Of a DNA stretch of 64,000 nt, positions 37,974-46,814 are shown piece after piece. Source of the stretch: Vampirovibrio chlorellavorus. Lineage in GTDB: Bacteria > Cyanobacteriota > Vampirovibrionia > Vampirovibrionales > Vampirovibrionaceae. Position 1 is the stretch's first letter. Each line of letters opens with the position of its first letter. Position numbers and translations under genes: made by a program. Under the pieces are notes generated by a model that worked only from the letters and a program-made list of their open reading frames with translations, had not been told where the DNA came from and did not search any database. The DNA is taken from NCBI GenBank assembly GCA_903866275.1, contig CAIPMU010000013.1, positions 62,001 to 126,000 of the forward strand, in the 5' to 3' direction.

Positions 37974-39506
37974 CTAAACGGAGGACAGTTCACGTTTTTG
38001 CTTCACATAGTCCTGCACCACTTCGCGGTCATCAAAGTGAATGGTGCGGTCACCCAGAATTTGATAGTCCTCATGGCCTTTTCCGGCCACCACAATGATG
38101 TCTTCGGGCTGGGCCATATCGATAGCCTGATGAATGGCCTGCAAGCGGTCCACTTCCACCACCATCCGGGCGGAATCAAAGCGTTGAATGCCAGAAATAA
38201 CATCGGTAATAATCTGCTGGGGGTCTTCAGAGCGGGGATTATCAGAGGTAATCACCAGTAAATCCGCCAACTGCTCCGCGATGCGGCCCATTTTGGGGCG
38301 TTTGGTAGCGTCACGGTCTCCGCCGCAACCAAATACAGCAATCAATCGACCCTTTTCCGGCGTGACCACGCGCGCCGCATTAAGAATATTCTCCAGCCCG
38401 TCCGGGGTGTGGGCGTAATCAACCAGCACATACGGCTTTTCCGACACCACTTCAAAGCGTCCACGAATCCCGGTCACGCGCTCAATCGACTGCACCGCAT
38501 CAGCAAGGCTAAGCCCTAGCGCCAGACCCGCCGCAATGGCCGCCAATGCGTTATACACACTAAACTGACCACCCAGTTTCAGCTTGACCTGGGCTTCTCC
38601 GGCAGGCGTGATGACAGTAAACGAAGACCCGGCAATGCTGTAATGGGCATTGGCAATGCGCACATTGGCCTCGGGCGATTGAATGGCGTAGGTATAAAGC
38701 GTCACACCGGGCGGGCAGGATTTGACAAACTCCTGCGCATAATCGGAATCCAGATTGATGACCGCCGCGCGAGGCTTTCCGCCACTGGAATCCAGCCCGG
38801 AGAATAGCAGGGCCTTGGCTTTCCAGTATTGCTCCATTGTTTTGTGGTAATCCAGATGATCCTGGGTAATATTGGTGAGCACGGCCACCTCAAAATCGCA
38901 GCCATGCACCCGATACTGGTCGAGGGCGTGCGAACTGACTTCCATCACCACAAAGGCGTCGCCTTCCGTGCGCATCTCGTGCAGGATTTCCTGAAGCTCA
39001 GTGGCCATCGGCGTGGTGTGGCCGGTGCTGTCGTAGGTTTGATTCTGGGTACTTTTGCGCCCCAAAGTGCCGATCAAGCCGACTTTGTGGCCCTGATCCG
39101 CCAGCATTTGCTCAATCAGGTGAGTCACGGTGGTTTTGCCGTTGGTGCCCGTCACGCCCACCAGCCGCATCTGCTGGCCGGGATACCCGTGCAACGCACT
39201 GCTCAACTCCGCCAACGCCTTGTAGGTATTGGGCACCGAAACCACAGCCACGGACTCCGGGAGCTTCACGCTGGCCTTACGATCCGCCTCAATCACCACC
39301 ATCACTGCGCCCTGTTCGGCGGCGATGCTTAAAAACTGGTGCCCGTCAGCACGCGAGCCACCGAGGGCGACAAACACGCTACCAGGCTTGACCTGCCGGG
39401 AATCGCTGGTAATGTTGGCTGCCGTCTTTTGGGACAACGCGGTGGCCAAGGCCGGGGTTTCCAGCGTGGCAGCCGACAAATGGGATAACAGTTCAGCCAG
39501 ATTCAT
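37974..39506 (-). CDS. murE: UDP-N-acetylmuramoyl-L-alanyl-D-glutamate--2,6-diaminopimelate ligase
   Basis: MurE adds meso-diaminopimelate to the peptidoglycan precursor. The 510-residue product has the ATP loop VTGTNGKTTVTHLIE, VMEVSSHALDQYRVHG, LTNITQDHLDYHK (carbamylated Lys in YWKAKALLF), DYAHTPDGLEN and, at about residue 420, SDNPRSEDP. DNPR is the motif that distinguishes diaminopimelate-adding MurE from the lysine-adding type, so the cell wall should be of the meso-diaminopimelate type, in agreement with dapB nearby. GAGGGTG precedes the ATG. It starts 13 bp after ftsI. Confidence 0.96.
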   Translation of the reverse strand: MNLAELLSHLSAATLETPALATALSQKTAANITSDSRQVKPGSVFVALGGSRADGHQFLSIAAEQGAVMVVIEADRKASVKLPESVAVVSVPNTYKALAELSSALHGYPGQQMRLVGVTGTNGKTTVTHLIEQMLADQGHKVGLIGTLGRKSTQNQTYDSTGHTTPMATELQEILHEMRTEGDAFVVMEVSSHALDQYRVHGCDFEVAVLTNITQDHLDYHKTMEQYWKAKALLFSGLDSSGGKPRAAVINLDSDYAQEFVKSCPPGVTLYTYAIQSPEANVRIANAHYSIAGSSFTVITPAGEAQVKLKLGGQFSVYNALAAIAAGLALGLSLADAVQSIERVTGIRGRFEVVSEKPYVLVDYAHTPDGLENILNAARVVTPEKGRLIAVFGCGGDRDATKRPKMGRIAEQLADLLVITSDNPRSEDPQQIITDVISGIQRFDSARMVVEVDRLQAIHQAIDMAQPEDIIVVAGKGHEDYQILGDRTIHFDDREVVQDYVKQKRELSSV

Positions 39507-39519
39507 CGCAACGCACCCT

Positions 39520-41484
39520 CTAATGATTCACAATACTTTGCTTGGGAGCCTTGCTGGTTCCCAATAAGGTCAGTGCCGCCGGAATCGGAGGAGTCGCAGG
39601 GCCACTGATAACATCTCTATGTGTTATTTTAACAGGCTTTAGGCCCAAGTAGCTCACCGTTTCCTGAGCAATATTTCGGAAGATAGGGCCAGCCACCGTA
39701 CTCCCCCAGGCTTCCGCCATTTGGGGACTATCCACCACGACCATCATCAGCACCTTGGGGGCCTGTGCCGGGAAAAACCCCACGAAAGAGGTTATGACGT
39801 TAGGGCTATAGCCCCGGCCATTCGCGTTGGGCTTTCGGGACGTGCCGGTCTTGCCCGCCACATCAATCCCATCTAGCCGGACCGTGGAGGTTTTAGCCTC
39901 TTTAATGCTGCGCGTCAGCAGTTCTTTCATCGTGGCGCAGGTTTTCTCGGAGAAAATGCGCCGATGCGTCACAGGGGAGCCCTTCATCACATGCGGGGAG
40001 TTCCAAATACCCCCATTCGCTATCGCGGCTACCGCCGAAGCCATCTGAATGGGCGTGGCGGCCATCCCGTAGCCGTAACCAATGGAGCCATGCGTGGACT
40101 GATCCCAACTGCTGGGCGGTAAAATAATCCCTGCCGACTCTCCGGGAATGTCCAGCCCGGTTTTGGAGCCAATCCCTACTCGCTTGAGTTGCTCGTAATG
40201 CTGCTTGACCGGAATCATCAACGAGATTTTGGCGCTGGCAATGTTGCTGGAGTGAATCAGCAGGTAAACCAGATCGATCATGCCGGGCGCGCCGTGCTTG
40301 CCGTAGTCATAGTTTTGAATGGTCCAGCCCCCGATTTTCATCTTGCCCGTGTCCAGAATCCGGGTGTTGCGATCAATCACGCCGCTCTCCAATCCGGAAG
40401 CCACGGTGAGAATCTTAAACGTGGAGCCCGGCGGGTACACATCGGTGATGGCCCAGTTCTTAAGCTGTTCAGCAGAGGCTTTGTAGAACTGATCGGGTTG
40501 ATAGGTCGGCAGGACAGCAAAAGCCAGCAACTCTCCCGTGCGGGGATCCATCATGATCACCGTGCCTCGGGTGGCGTGCGATTTGGCAAGCCCAGCGGCC
40601 AATTCACGTTCGGCCACATACTGCAAGCGCGCATCAATAGTAAGATTGACATCCGGGGCCTTGGGCAGGTTCACGAGGTGCTTGGGATCAAGCTGCGCCA
40701 GATCCACCAGATTGCCATGCCCATCCAGATAGGTATTGCTGAGATCGGTCGGCTTTTTCTTCAGGATTTTGACGGCTGAAGCCTCTACCCCAGAACTGAC
40801 TTCCGCTTCATCATTGACGTAACCCAAAATATGTGCCGCGAGATTCCCTTGCGGGTAGTTTCTCACGTTCTTTTTCACAAAATCGAGGCCGGGAACGGGG
40901 ACTTTACGCGTGACAGGCCGCCCTTCCTCATCCAGAATCAGCTTATTGCTCTTTTCATCACGGGCAATAACCTCCAGTCGGAGCTTGGTCAATCGATCCA
41001 CGTCATCTTTGGTGAGATTTTTCTGCACACCAATCGTCGAGTAGCCTTCTTCAAGGCGTTCTTTCAACTTGGACTCATCAGTATTCAGGGCTGGTGCCAG
41101 TATCGAAGCAATCTGATCCGTTTTAATGTCGTGATAATACTTGGGATGGGCAAACAAATCGTACAGAATGGTATCCTGAGCCAGCACCGCACCATTTCGA
41201 TCCAGAATCCGTCCTCGGTTGTAAAGGGTAAGGGCCTGACTGCGAGACAGTTGCGCCTTACGCTTGAGATGGTTAGCATCGATCAACTGAATATAGAAAA
41301 GCTTACAGAGCATGGCAAAGGCCAACACGCCCAACGTAAGGGCAATTAACCGAAAACGCCGGTTATACACACGGGTTTGGTTTGCTTGCGTGGCAGGATC
41401 CGCCGGACGACTCAGGGCGCGTTGTTTTTTTTGCCGATACTGCCCTTCTCGAGCGTCCTCACGGTCTCTAGTATCCGTAGGCAT
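39520..41484 (-). CDS. ftsI: Penicillin-binding protein 2/3 (FtsI-type transpeptidase)
   Basis: This is a class B penicillin-binding protein that cross-links septal peptidoglycan. The 654-residue product has a basic cytoplasmic start, one membrane helix (LIALTLGVLAFAMLCKLFYI), a dimerisation domain, and the transpeptidase domain with SxxK in PPGSTFKIL (Ser about residue 354), SSN (about 414) and KTGTS (about 543). No PASTA domain is seen. The start is taken at 41484, where AGGAG lies six bases upstream; the frame is open further but inside ftsL. It overlaps the ftsL stop by 17 bp, so the two are translated together. Confidence 0.93.
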   Translation of the reverse strand: MPTDTRDREDAREGQYRQKKQRALSRPADPATQANQTRVYNRRFRLIALTLGVLAFAMLCKLFYIQLIDANHLKRKAQLSRSQALTLYNRGRILDRNGAVLAQDTILYDLFAHPKYYHDIKTDQIASILAPALNTDESKLKERLEEGYSTIGVQKNLTKDDVDRLTKLRLEVIARDEKSNKLILDEEGRPVTRKVPVPGLDFVKKNVRNYPQGNLAAHILGYVNDEAEVSSGVEASAVKILKKKPTDLSNTYLDGHGNLVDLAQLDPKHLVNLPKAPDVNLTIDARLQYVAERELAAGLAKSHATRGTVIMMDPRTGELLAFAVLPTYQPDQFYKASAEQLKNWAITDVYPPGSTFKILTVASGLESGVIDRNTRILDTGKMKIGGWTIQNYDYGKHGAPGMIDLVYLLIHSSNIASAKISLMIPVKQHYEQLKRVGIGSKTGLDIPGESAGIILPPSSWDQSTHGSIGYGYGMAATPIQMASAVAAIANGGIWNSPHVMKGSPVTHRRIFSEKTCATMKELLTRSIKEAKTSTVRLDGIDVAGKTGTSRKPNANGRGYSPNVITSFVGFFPAQAPKVLMMVVVDSPQMAEAWGSTVAGPIFRNIAQETVSYLGLKPVKITHRDVISGPATPPIPAALTLLGTSKAPKQSIVNH

Positions 41485-41854
41485 GGGGGAACTCCTGACT
41501 GGCCCGGGGCAGGGCGGGCAACTGGGCTTTCGTCGTGGCGGGCACGTCAATAATGGTTTCCGGCATGCGCAAGTTGGGCACTTTGGCAGCGGCGGCCTCG
41601 ACGTTCTTGAATGAACGGATATGATTGAGTTTGACCTGTAGTTCCTTATTGTGCTCGTTCAATTCCCGGGCGTTGCGCGCCACTTGGTTGATCGAATCCT
41701 CGAAATGCACCTTAAACCCGTAAAAAAACAGGGTCACAATCGCTACCACCGCAAAGAGCAAGGCAAACACGCGAGCAGTCACCTGCAGCACCCGACTGTG
41801 TCGGGCTTGGGCAAAATTTCCTTGTATCAGAAGATGATCCGAATGGTCTCTCAT
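41468..41854 (-). CDS. ftsL: FtsL-like division protein
   Basis: The 128-residue product has a short cytoplasmic part, one membrane helix (VFALLFAVVAIVTLFFYGF, about residues 29-47) and a coiled coil after it (HFEDSINQVARNARELNEHNKELQVKLNHIRS), then a Pro-rich tail. This layout and the position directly before ftsI are those of FtsL, which bridges FtsQ/FtsB and FtsI. Sequence similarity in FtsL is always low, so the name rests on layout and context. It is the first gene of the block; mraZ, rsmH, mraY, murD, ftsW and murG are not present next to it. Confidence 0.75.
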   Translation of the reverse strand: MRDHSDHLLIQGNFAQARHSRVLQVTARVFALLFAVVAIVTLFFYGFKVHFEDSINQVARNARELNEHNKELQVKLNHIRSFKNVEAAAAKVPNLRMPETIIDVPATTKAQLPALPRASQEFPHAYGY

Positions 41855-41932
41855 GCCAATAGAACGACTCTCTATAAGCCAAAGCGCTGGACTGCCAGAA
41901 TAAACACGCTAACCCGCTATAAGCTGACTCCT

Positions 41933-41962
41933 ATTATAGCGGCCTGAGCGCCTGCGCGTCAC
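41933..41962 (-). promoter_or_regulatory. Sigma-70-type promoter for the division and cell wall block
   Basis: On the minus strand, GTGACG (41962-41957), an 18-base spacer and a consensus TATAAT (41938-41933) lie about 80 bases before ftsL. Confidence 0.55.
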
Positions 41963-42044
41963 GTTAAAAAATGCATGCCAAAATTCAAGCTGAGCTTATC
42001 AGTTGAAATTGAATATCTCAACCAACTAAAAAGAAACTGACCTG

Positions 42045-43430
42045 CTATTCGGTGACCAGAATCCCTTTGAGGTCGTAAGGCGTGACGTGCGTGATCTTCA
42101 CGGAGATAATTTCGCCAGGAACGGCTTGGCCCTTGATTTGCACCGTGTTATCAATCTCGGGCGCATCCCACTGGGTGCGGCCAATCAGGGTGCCGTAGGC
42201 GTTCACCATATCCACCAGAACATCCACAGTCTGCCCGATCATCTCCTGATTCTGGGCAAAGGCGATCTGCTGCTGAATGGCCATCAACTCGTTGCGCCGT
42301 TCCTTGATCACGCTCTTTTTGACTTTGCCGTCCAGCGTCTTGCTGTGGGCGGTGTCCACATCGGAGTACTCAAACACGCCCAAACGGTCGAACTTGACCT
42401 GTTGAATGGTGGCCTTGAGGTGCTCGAAATGCTCCTCGGTCTCGCCGGGGAAGCCCACGATGAAAGCGGTGCGCAGTTTCACGTTTTTAATTTTGGCGCG
42501 GGCACGCTCGGCAAATTCCACCAAATCCGTTTGCGGACGGCGCATGCGCTTCAGCATGTCCGGGTGACTGTGTTGCAGCGGGCAATCCAGATACTTCACC
42601 ACTTTGTCGCAGTCGTTAATGGCTTCCAGCAGCTCATCGGACACCAGATTGGGGTAGGCGTACATGAAGCGAATCCATTGCAGTTCCGGGATTTCGTTCA
42701 GGGCGCGCAGCAGTTCCGGCAGGCTGGAATTGATGTCTTTGCCGTAGCTGGTGCTGTCCTGACCCACCAGAATGACTTCAGTGACGCCCCGTTGGGCCAT
42801 TTCACGGGCATTTTCCACGATATTGTCGACCTGACGGCTACGGAAAGCCCCGCGCATGCTGGGGATAATACAGAAGGAACACTTGTAGTCACAGCCTTCG
42901 GCAATCTTCAGGTAGGTGTAAGAGCCCACGGTGATGTGCCGGCGCACGGCATCTTCTTCCAGAATGTAGGTGGGATCTTGCTGCATGGCAAGGACGCGCT
43001 CACCTTTTTCCACGCGTTTCATCACGTCGCCAATTTCGCCCACATTGTTAATGCCCACCACGGCGCGTGCTTCGGGGAATAAGTCCAGCAGCTCGCCCTG
43101 AAACTTTTGGGCCAGACAGCCCGTAATCAGCAATTCTTTACCCTGTTCAGCCAGTTTGGCCAATACGCCCACCGATTCCTTCTGCGCGGAATCAATGAAA
43201 GCACAGGTATTCACCAGCACAATGTCGGCTTCTTCCTCGCTCCCCACGATTTCATGCTGATCCTTGTCCAGAATGCCCAGCATGGTCTCGGTATCCACCA
43301 GATTTTTCGGGCAGCCCAAGTGCACAAAGCCCACTTTCTTCTTGGGAGTTGGCGTTGTGTGGTCTATTTGAATGCTGTTTCCAGCATCAGGGGCGATGGA
43401 AGTCTCTGGGGACAGGGTGGAAGTGGTCAT
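42045..43430 (-). CDS. rimO: Ribosomal protein S12 methylthiotransferase RimO
   Basis: RimO adds a methylthio group to an Asp of ribosomal protein S12. The 461-residue product has the three cysteines of the N-terminal MTTase domain (HLGCPKNLVDTE, VNTCAFIDSAQ, ITGCLAQK), the radical-SAM motif EGCDYKCSFCIIP (CxxxCxxC), FIVGFPGETEEHF, and a TRAM domain at the C-terminus (IGQTVDVLVDMV). The CPKNLVD and CAFIDSA segments distinguish it from MiaB. The first 30 residues are an extra Ser/Thr/Pro-rich lead. GAGG precedes the ATG. Confidence 0.95.
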   Translation of the reverse strand: MTTSTLSPETSIAPDAGNSIQIDHTTPTPKKKVGFVHLGCPKNLVDTETMLGILDKDQHEIVGSEEEADIVLVNTCAFIDSAQKESVGVLAKLAEQGKELLITGCLAQKFQGELLDLFPEARAVVGINNVGEIGDVMKRVEKGERVLAMQQDPTYILEEDAVRRHITVGSYTYLKIAEGCDYKCSFCIIPSMRGAFRSRQVDNIVENAREMAQRGVTEVILVGQDSTSYGKDINSSLPELLRALNEIPELQWIRFMYAYPNLVSDELLEAINDCDKVVKYLDCPLQHSHPDMLKRMRRPQTDLVEFAERARAKIKNVKLRTAFIVGFPGETEEHFEHLKATIQQVKFDRLGVFEYSDVDTAHSKTLDGKVKKSVIKERRNELMAIQQQIAFAQNQEMIGQTVDVLVDMVNAYGTLIGRTQWDAPEIDNTVQIKGQAVPGEIISVKITHVTPYDLKGILVTE

Positions 43431-44063
43431 GAAAAACCTCAGGAATAAATGGGTGACAATAAAGCAAGGATTCTGCTACAGCTGGCATTCAACCAAATTC
43501 CGGGCAGGAATCAGCCTGTATAGGAACGTAAAAACAAACCGACCGCAAGAGTTGACCGTCGAGGGAAAACCGCATTTTACCGACTCCCACTGCAAATAGC
43601 CAATAAATTGCCCCATTCATCAAAGCCTGAAACAACCTCAAAGTCAGCCAATCCCGGAAAAAATATTCTTTTTTTTGCGACGCTTCCGGGAACAAAGCCA
43701 ACACAATCCGTCTCCAGTATCCGTTGATTCGATTGAAAGCGTCGCAATGCCGTCTCATCCATTTCCCCACATGGAAAGCACGACCCGAAATAAAGCTCAG
43801 GCTCTGGTCCGATCACGAGTCGGGTCACGTCAACGAATTGAACCGCTTCGAGTCTGCACAGAACCCCAAACGACAATGGACAACCCTGACTAACCTTTTC
43901 CTGATTATCCTTCCTACCTTATCTACCAATTCCGTACTACCCTGCTGTCCAGTTATGCCAAACGGCTGGACGGCATTATTTTTTGGATCGAATTTCAAAG
44001 AACGCTCAGGCCAATGGGTATCGCGGGCAGAAAAGAGCAGCAACCTATAGAAACAAAGCTTTT
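43431..44063. other. Intergenic region between rimO and yajQ
   Basis: Over 600 bases have no gene that I can support. Several overlapping open frames of 60-100 codons exist on both strands, but none has a ribosome binding site together with sensible composition. The region may hold decayed sequence or the rimO promoter on the minus strand. Confidence 0.4.
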
Positions 44064-44564
44064 CTAGCGGTAGTTTGTAAACTGCAAGGGCATGCTCTGG
44101 CGATCGCCAAACTCGCGCACCTTTTGCATAGCTGCTTGCAGATCATCGCGGCTCTTGCCACTCACTCGCACCTGATCGCCCTGAATGCTGGCTTGCACCT
44201 TGATCTTGCTCTCTTTGATCTCGGCCACGATCTTCTTGGCCATGTCCGTTTCAATACCTTTTTTCAGGTTGATGGTCTGGCGAACCTTGCCGCCCAAAGA
44301 CGCCTCAGGCTCCTGCACATCCAGAATCAACGGGTTCAGGCCGCGTTTGCTGACCTTGCTTTCCAGGATGTCAAAAATGTTTTTGGCCCGAAAATCATCG
44401 GTGGTGTTGATGATGATCTTCTTGCCCTCTTCCAGCTCCAGGCTGCTGTCGGAATCCTTCAGGTCAAAGCGCGAACCGATCTCCCGGCGAGTTTGATCCA
44501 GCGCGTTCACCAACTCCTGCTGGTCGAATTCGGAAACGATGTCAAAACTGGCGTCTTTGGCCAC
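44064..44564 (-). CDS. yajQ: YajQ-family nucleotide-binding protein
   Basis: The 166-residue product matches the YajQ/UPF0234 family throughout: DASFDIVSEFDQQELVNALDQ at the start, IGSRFDLKDS, the middle DDFRAKNIFDILE, and the end KVRVSGKSRDDLQAAMQ-like segment (QVRVSGKSRDDLQAAMQKVR). Members have been linked to cyclic-di-GMP binding and to RNA binding; the exact role here is unknown. The GTG at 44564 is chosen since GGGAGG lies eight bases upstream and the length then fits the family; the frame upstream is non-homologous. Confidence 0.93.
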   Translation of the reverse strand: MAKDASFDIVSEFDQQELVNALDQTRREIGSRFDLKDSDSSLELEEGKKIIINTTDDFRAKNIFDILESKVSKRGLNPLILDVQEPEASLGGKVRQTINLKKGIETDMAKKIVAEIKESKIKVQASIQGDQVRVSGKSRDDLQAAMQKVREFGDRQSMPLQFTNYR

Positions 44565-44713
44565 GGGGCATTCCTCCCTTTTGTTTTTAATAGCAACTGA
44601 AAAGATTAAAAGCGACTCAATATGCAGCGATGCAAGCCTAGGCAAAGTACGATTCACGGTTGGGCCAGTCTGCCCAATTTTTCAAACTGATCATTTTTAC
44701 ATGGGGCATCGTT

Positions 44714-44719
44714 TATACT
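44714..44719 (+). promoter_or_regulatory. Probable -10 box for the ATP synthase operon
   Basis: TATACT lies about 120 bases before the first gene of the operon. The -35 region is poor (TCATTT at 17 bases). It is the best plus-strand candidate between yajQ and the operon. Confidence 0.35.
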
Positions 44720-44838
44720 ACAGTGCGTGATTGTATCCCAAAAAACGCAAGCGATCGATGGCTAAATCCTGTACTCATCCTCGCCATCGAAAAAGTCCTT
44801 CCACCTGTTCCCAATCCAAAACATCCCTGGAGACCCGG

Positions 44839-45219
44839 ATGGATTACGCCATACAGTTGCTCTTACCCATCGTGGGTGGCCTCATGCTCGGTATGTGGCT
44901 AACCAAAACCTATGGCCTCAACCCCATCTGGACAGTTTTGCTGGCGGTGTTGGGCATGATTGGAGGCATAGGTATTCTCTATCGACGCTTCGCCCCGACA
45001 CCGGTGGACCCTAAAACCATTCAAAGCCATACTGGGAAACACTTCTCCCCCGAAAAGCACAAGCCAAAAGCCCCTCAGCAAAATTCGGTGCATCATACCG
45101 AACTGGATTTCATGTACGAACCGCACACCGACGACGATGCGGAGGAATGGCCCGAACTCAACGCCCTGGATCGGGATGACGACAGTACTCTCCCGCCGCC
45201 CAGCAACCCCAAGAGATAG
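44839..45219 (+). CDS. AtpZ/AtpI-like small membrane protein with acidic tail
   Basis: The 126-residue product has two membrane helices (residues about 5-20 and 28-48) joined by a short loop KTYGLNPI, the pattern of the AtpZ/F0F1-ATPase-associated family, which accompanies ATP synthase operons and has been tied to assembly or cation handling. The second half is hydrophilic, with His/Lys first and then Asp/Glu-rich (DDDAEEWPELNALDRDDD), longer than in typical AtpZ. GGAG is six bases before the ATG. It lies 14 bp before atpI, so it is the first gene of the operon. Confidence 0.75.
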   Translation: MDYAIQLLLPIVGGLMLGMWLTKTYGLNPIWTVLLAVLGMIGGIGILYRRFAPTPVDPKTIQSHTGKHFSPEKHKPKAPQQNSVHHTELDFMYEPHTDDDAEEWPELNALDRDDDSTLPPPSNPKR

Positions 45220-45233
45220 GAATAGACTCCCCG

Positions 45234-45647
45234 ATGACTTACAATCCCGCGACCTACTATGGTGAACTCAAGCGAAAGCTCTGGGTGGGTACCCTGATTC
45301 TGGATGTTTTCTATCTGGTCGCGATCGCATTTTATTCCCCAACACATTTGAGCCAGGCTGTCGCGGGAGTCATTATGGGTGTTTTCTATTTATGGAGCCT
45401 GACCTACAGCGCCGAAAACCCTAAAAAGACCATTCAGTTTGCATTTTCACTGATCAGAATCTGTCTTTTCTCTTACTTCGTGGTTCAACTCTCTCACTTG
45501 CGCGTTTATGATCTGGCTATTGTCTTAGGTGGACTTTTAAGTTACAAAGTCATTCTGACGGTAGAATATGTGCTTCAGGCTTTGCAAGTGTTTCGCGCCC
45601 AGTCAGTCAAAGGGCCTCCACACCTTAATACACCCACTGGTTCCTAA
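45234..45647 (+). CDS. atpI: ATP synthase subunit I (AtpI-like)
   Basis: AtpI helps c-ring assembly. The 137-residue product has four hydrophobic helices (about residues 18-33, 38-58, 68-86, 92-116) with short loops, the size and topology of the ATP synthase I family. It directly precedes atpB, the usual place of atpI. Sequence similarity among AtpI proteins is low, so the call rests on topology and place. Confidence 0.75.
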   Translation: MTYNPATYYGELKRKLWVGTLILDVFYLVAIAFYSPTHLSQAVAGVIMGVFYLWSLTYSAENPKKTIQFAFSLIRICLFSYFVVQLSHLRVYDLAIVLGGLLSYKVILTVEYVLQALQVFRAQSVKGPPHLNTPTGS

Positions 45648-45724
45648 ACGCTCCACTCTCGTCCCCGTTTTCTGCGACCGTTCTGCAAGTTTTAGGCAAG
45701 TAGTAAAAGGCAACCGACATTATT

Positions 45725-46402
45725 ATGGAAGGATTCTGGGAAGTACCTTTATTTGGCCAGATGGTCAATCTGAACACATTGATTATGGTCTGGTCGGCCA
45801 TGTTGCTGATCTTGGCGCTGGCTTGGGGCTTTACCCGCAATTTGCAAGTGGTTCCCAGTAAAGGTCAGGTTGTCGGTGAAGGTTTTTTTGAAATCTGTCG
45901 CGGCATCACCATGGCCACCGCTGGCAAGCGTGGCGATTCATTCCTGTTTTTTATTGGCTCCTTATTCCTGTTCATTCTGACGGCAAACCTGATGGGCCAA
46001 TTGCCCCTGCGTTTGATTCCCATTCCCCATGGTGAGTTGAAAGCTGCGACGGCGGATTTGAACACCACCTCCGCTCTGGCCATTATGACGGTGATTATGT
46101 ACTTTGCAGTGGGCATCAAGAAAAAAGGGCTCAGCTACTTCAAACACTACTTCACGCCAAACCCCGCATTTTTCCCCTTGAACCTCCTGGAAGATTTCAC
46201 CCGTCCCGGCTCACTCCTTATCCGTCTTTATTTCAACATCCTGGTCGGCGAAATCCTCTCAGGGATTGCCATGAGCGTAATGCCTTATGTGCTGCCCAGT
46301 CTGGTCATTTTTCTGGAGTTGTTCGTGGCCGTGGTTCAAGCGTACATCTTTGCCATCCTAAGTTCGGTGTATGTCAGCATACTCTCTGAAGATCATCATT
46401 AA
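45725..46402 (+). CDS. atpB: ATP synthase subunit a
   Basis: Subunit a forms the two half-channels for ions next to the c ring. The 225-residue protein has five to six helices and the essential Arg (Arg167) in GSLLIRLYFNILVGE, then a final pair of helices ending in VQAYIFAILSSVYVSIL with conserved Gln and Ile/Leu. Length is normal or slightly short. AAAGG lies before the ATG. It is followed 36 bp later by atpE. Confidence 0.95.
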   Translation: MEGFWEVPLFGQMVNLNTLIMVWSAMLLILALAWGFTRNLQVVPSKGQVVGEGFFEICRGITMATAGKRGDSFLFFIGSLFLFILTANLMGQLPLRLIPIPHGELKAATADLNTTSALAIMTVIMYFAVGIKKKGLSYFKHYFTPNPAFFPLNLLEDFTRPGSLLIRLYFNILVGEILSGIAMSVMPYVLPSLVIFLELFVAVVQAYIFAILSSVYVSILSEDHH

Positions 46403-46438
46403 TCTCAATATATAGCTCATGAAAGGAGACTCTCTATA

Positions 46439-46675
46439 ATGGAAACAGCAGCAGCGGCTTTATTTGCAGGTCCTTTGGCAGTTGGTTTGGCCGCCATTGG
46501 CCCCGCCATCGGTATTTGTATGATGACTGCAGCCTACTTCAACAGCGTTGCCCGTCAACCGGAAGTGCAAGGCAACATCACGCCCCAATACTTCATCACC
46601 TTAGGTGTTGTTGAATTGTTGGGTCTGTTCGGCTTTGTAACCTTCTACCTGCTGTTCGGCAAGTTTGCTGGTTAA
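46439..46675 (+). CDS. atpE: ATP synthase subunit c
   Basis: The 78-residue hairpin of two helices forms the rotating ring. The first helix has AVGLAAIGPAIGICMMTA, then the polar loop RQPE (residues 39-42), then the second helix with the ion-binding Glu59 in LGVVELLGLFGFV. The Gln and Ser/Thr that mark sodium-binding c subunits (Gln in helix 1, Ser/Thr after the Glu) are absent, with Cys27 and Leu60 at about these places, so a proton-driven enzyme is likely. A strong ribosome binding site (AAAGGAG) fits the need for many copies. Confidence 0.96.
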   Translation: METAAAALFAGPLAVGLAAIGPAIGICMMTAAYFNSVARQPEVQGNITPQYFITLGVVELLGLFGFVTFYLLFGKFAG

Positions 46676-46686
46676 TCAACCGTTTT

Positions 46687-46732
46687 AAAGGAACCGCTAT
46701 CCTCAAACCTGTTGTGAGAAGCGGTTCCCTTT
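46687..46732 (+). terminator. Hairpin between atpE and atpF' (partial terminator or processing site)
   Basis: AGGAACCGCT pairs with AGCGGTTCC(C)T across a 21-base loop and is followed by a C/T-rich run (CTTTCCCCCTTTTCT). The gap from atpE to the next gene is 139 bp, much larger than others in the operon. It could end some transcripts after atpE or protect the atpE part of the message. Confidence 0.55.
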
Positions 46733-46814
46733 CCCCCTTTTCTATAGTTCTTCCTATATTTTCGTCTATCTTTTTTCATTTCGTCCCCGATAGTTTCGAG
46801 GTAATCCGTCCGTA

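Noticed and set aside
43489-43876. Overlapping minus-strand frames of 93 and 99 codons between rimO and yajQ
   Set aside because: They are in different frames, no proper ribosome binding site is seen, and no known motif is present; I could not choose either as a gene.
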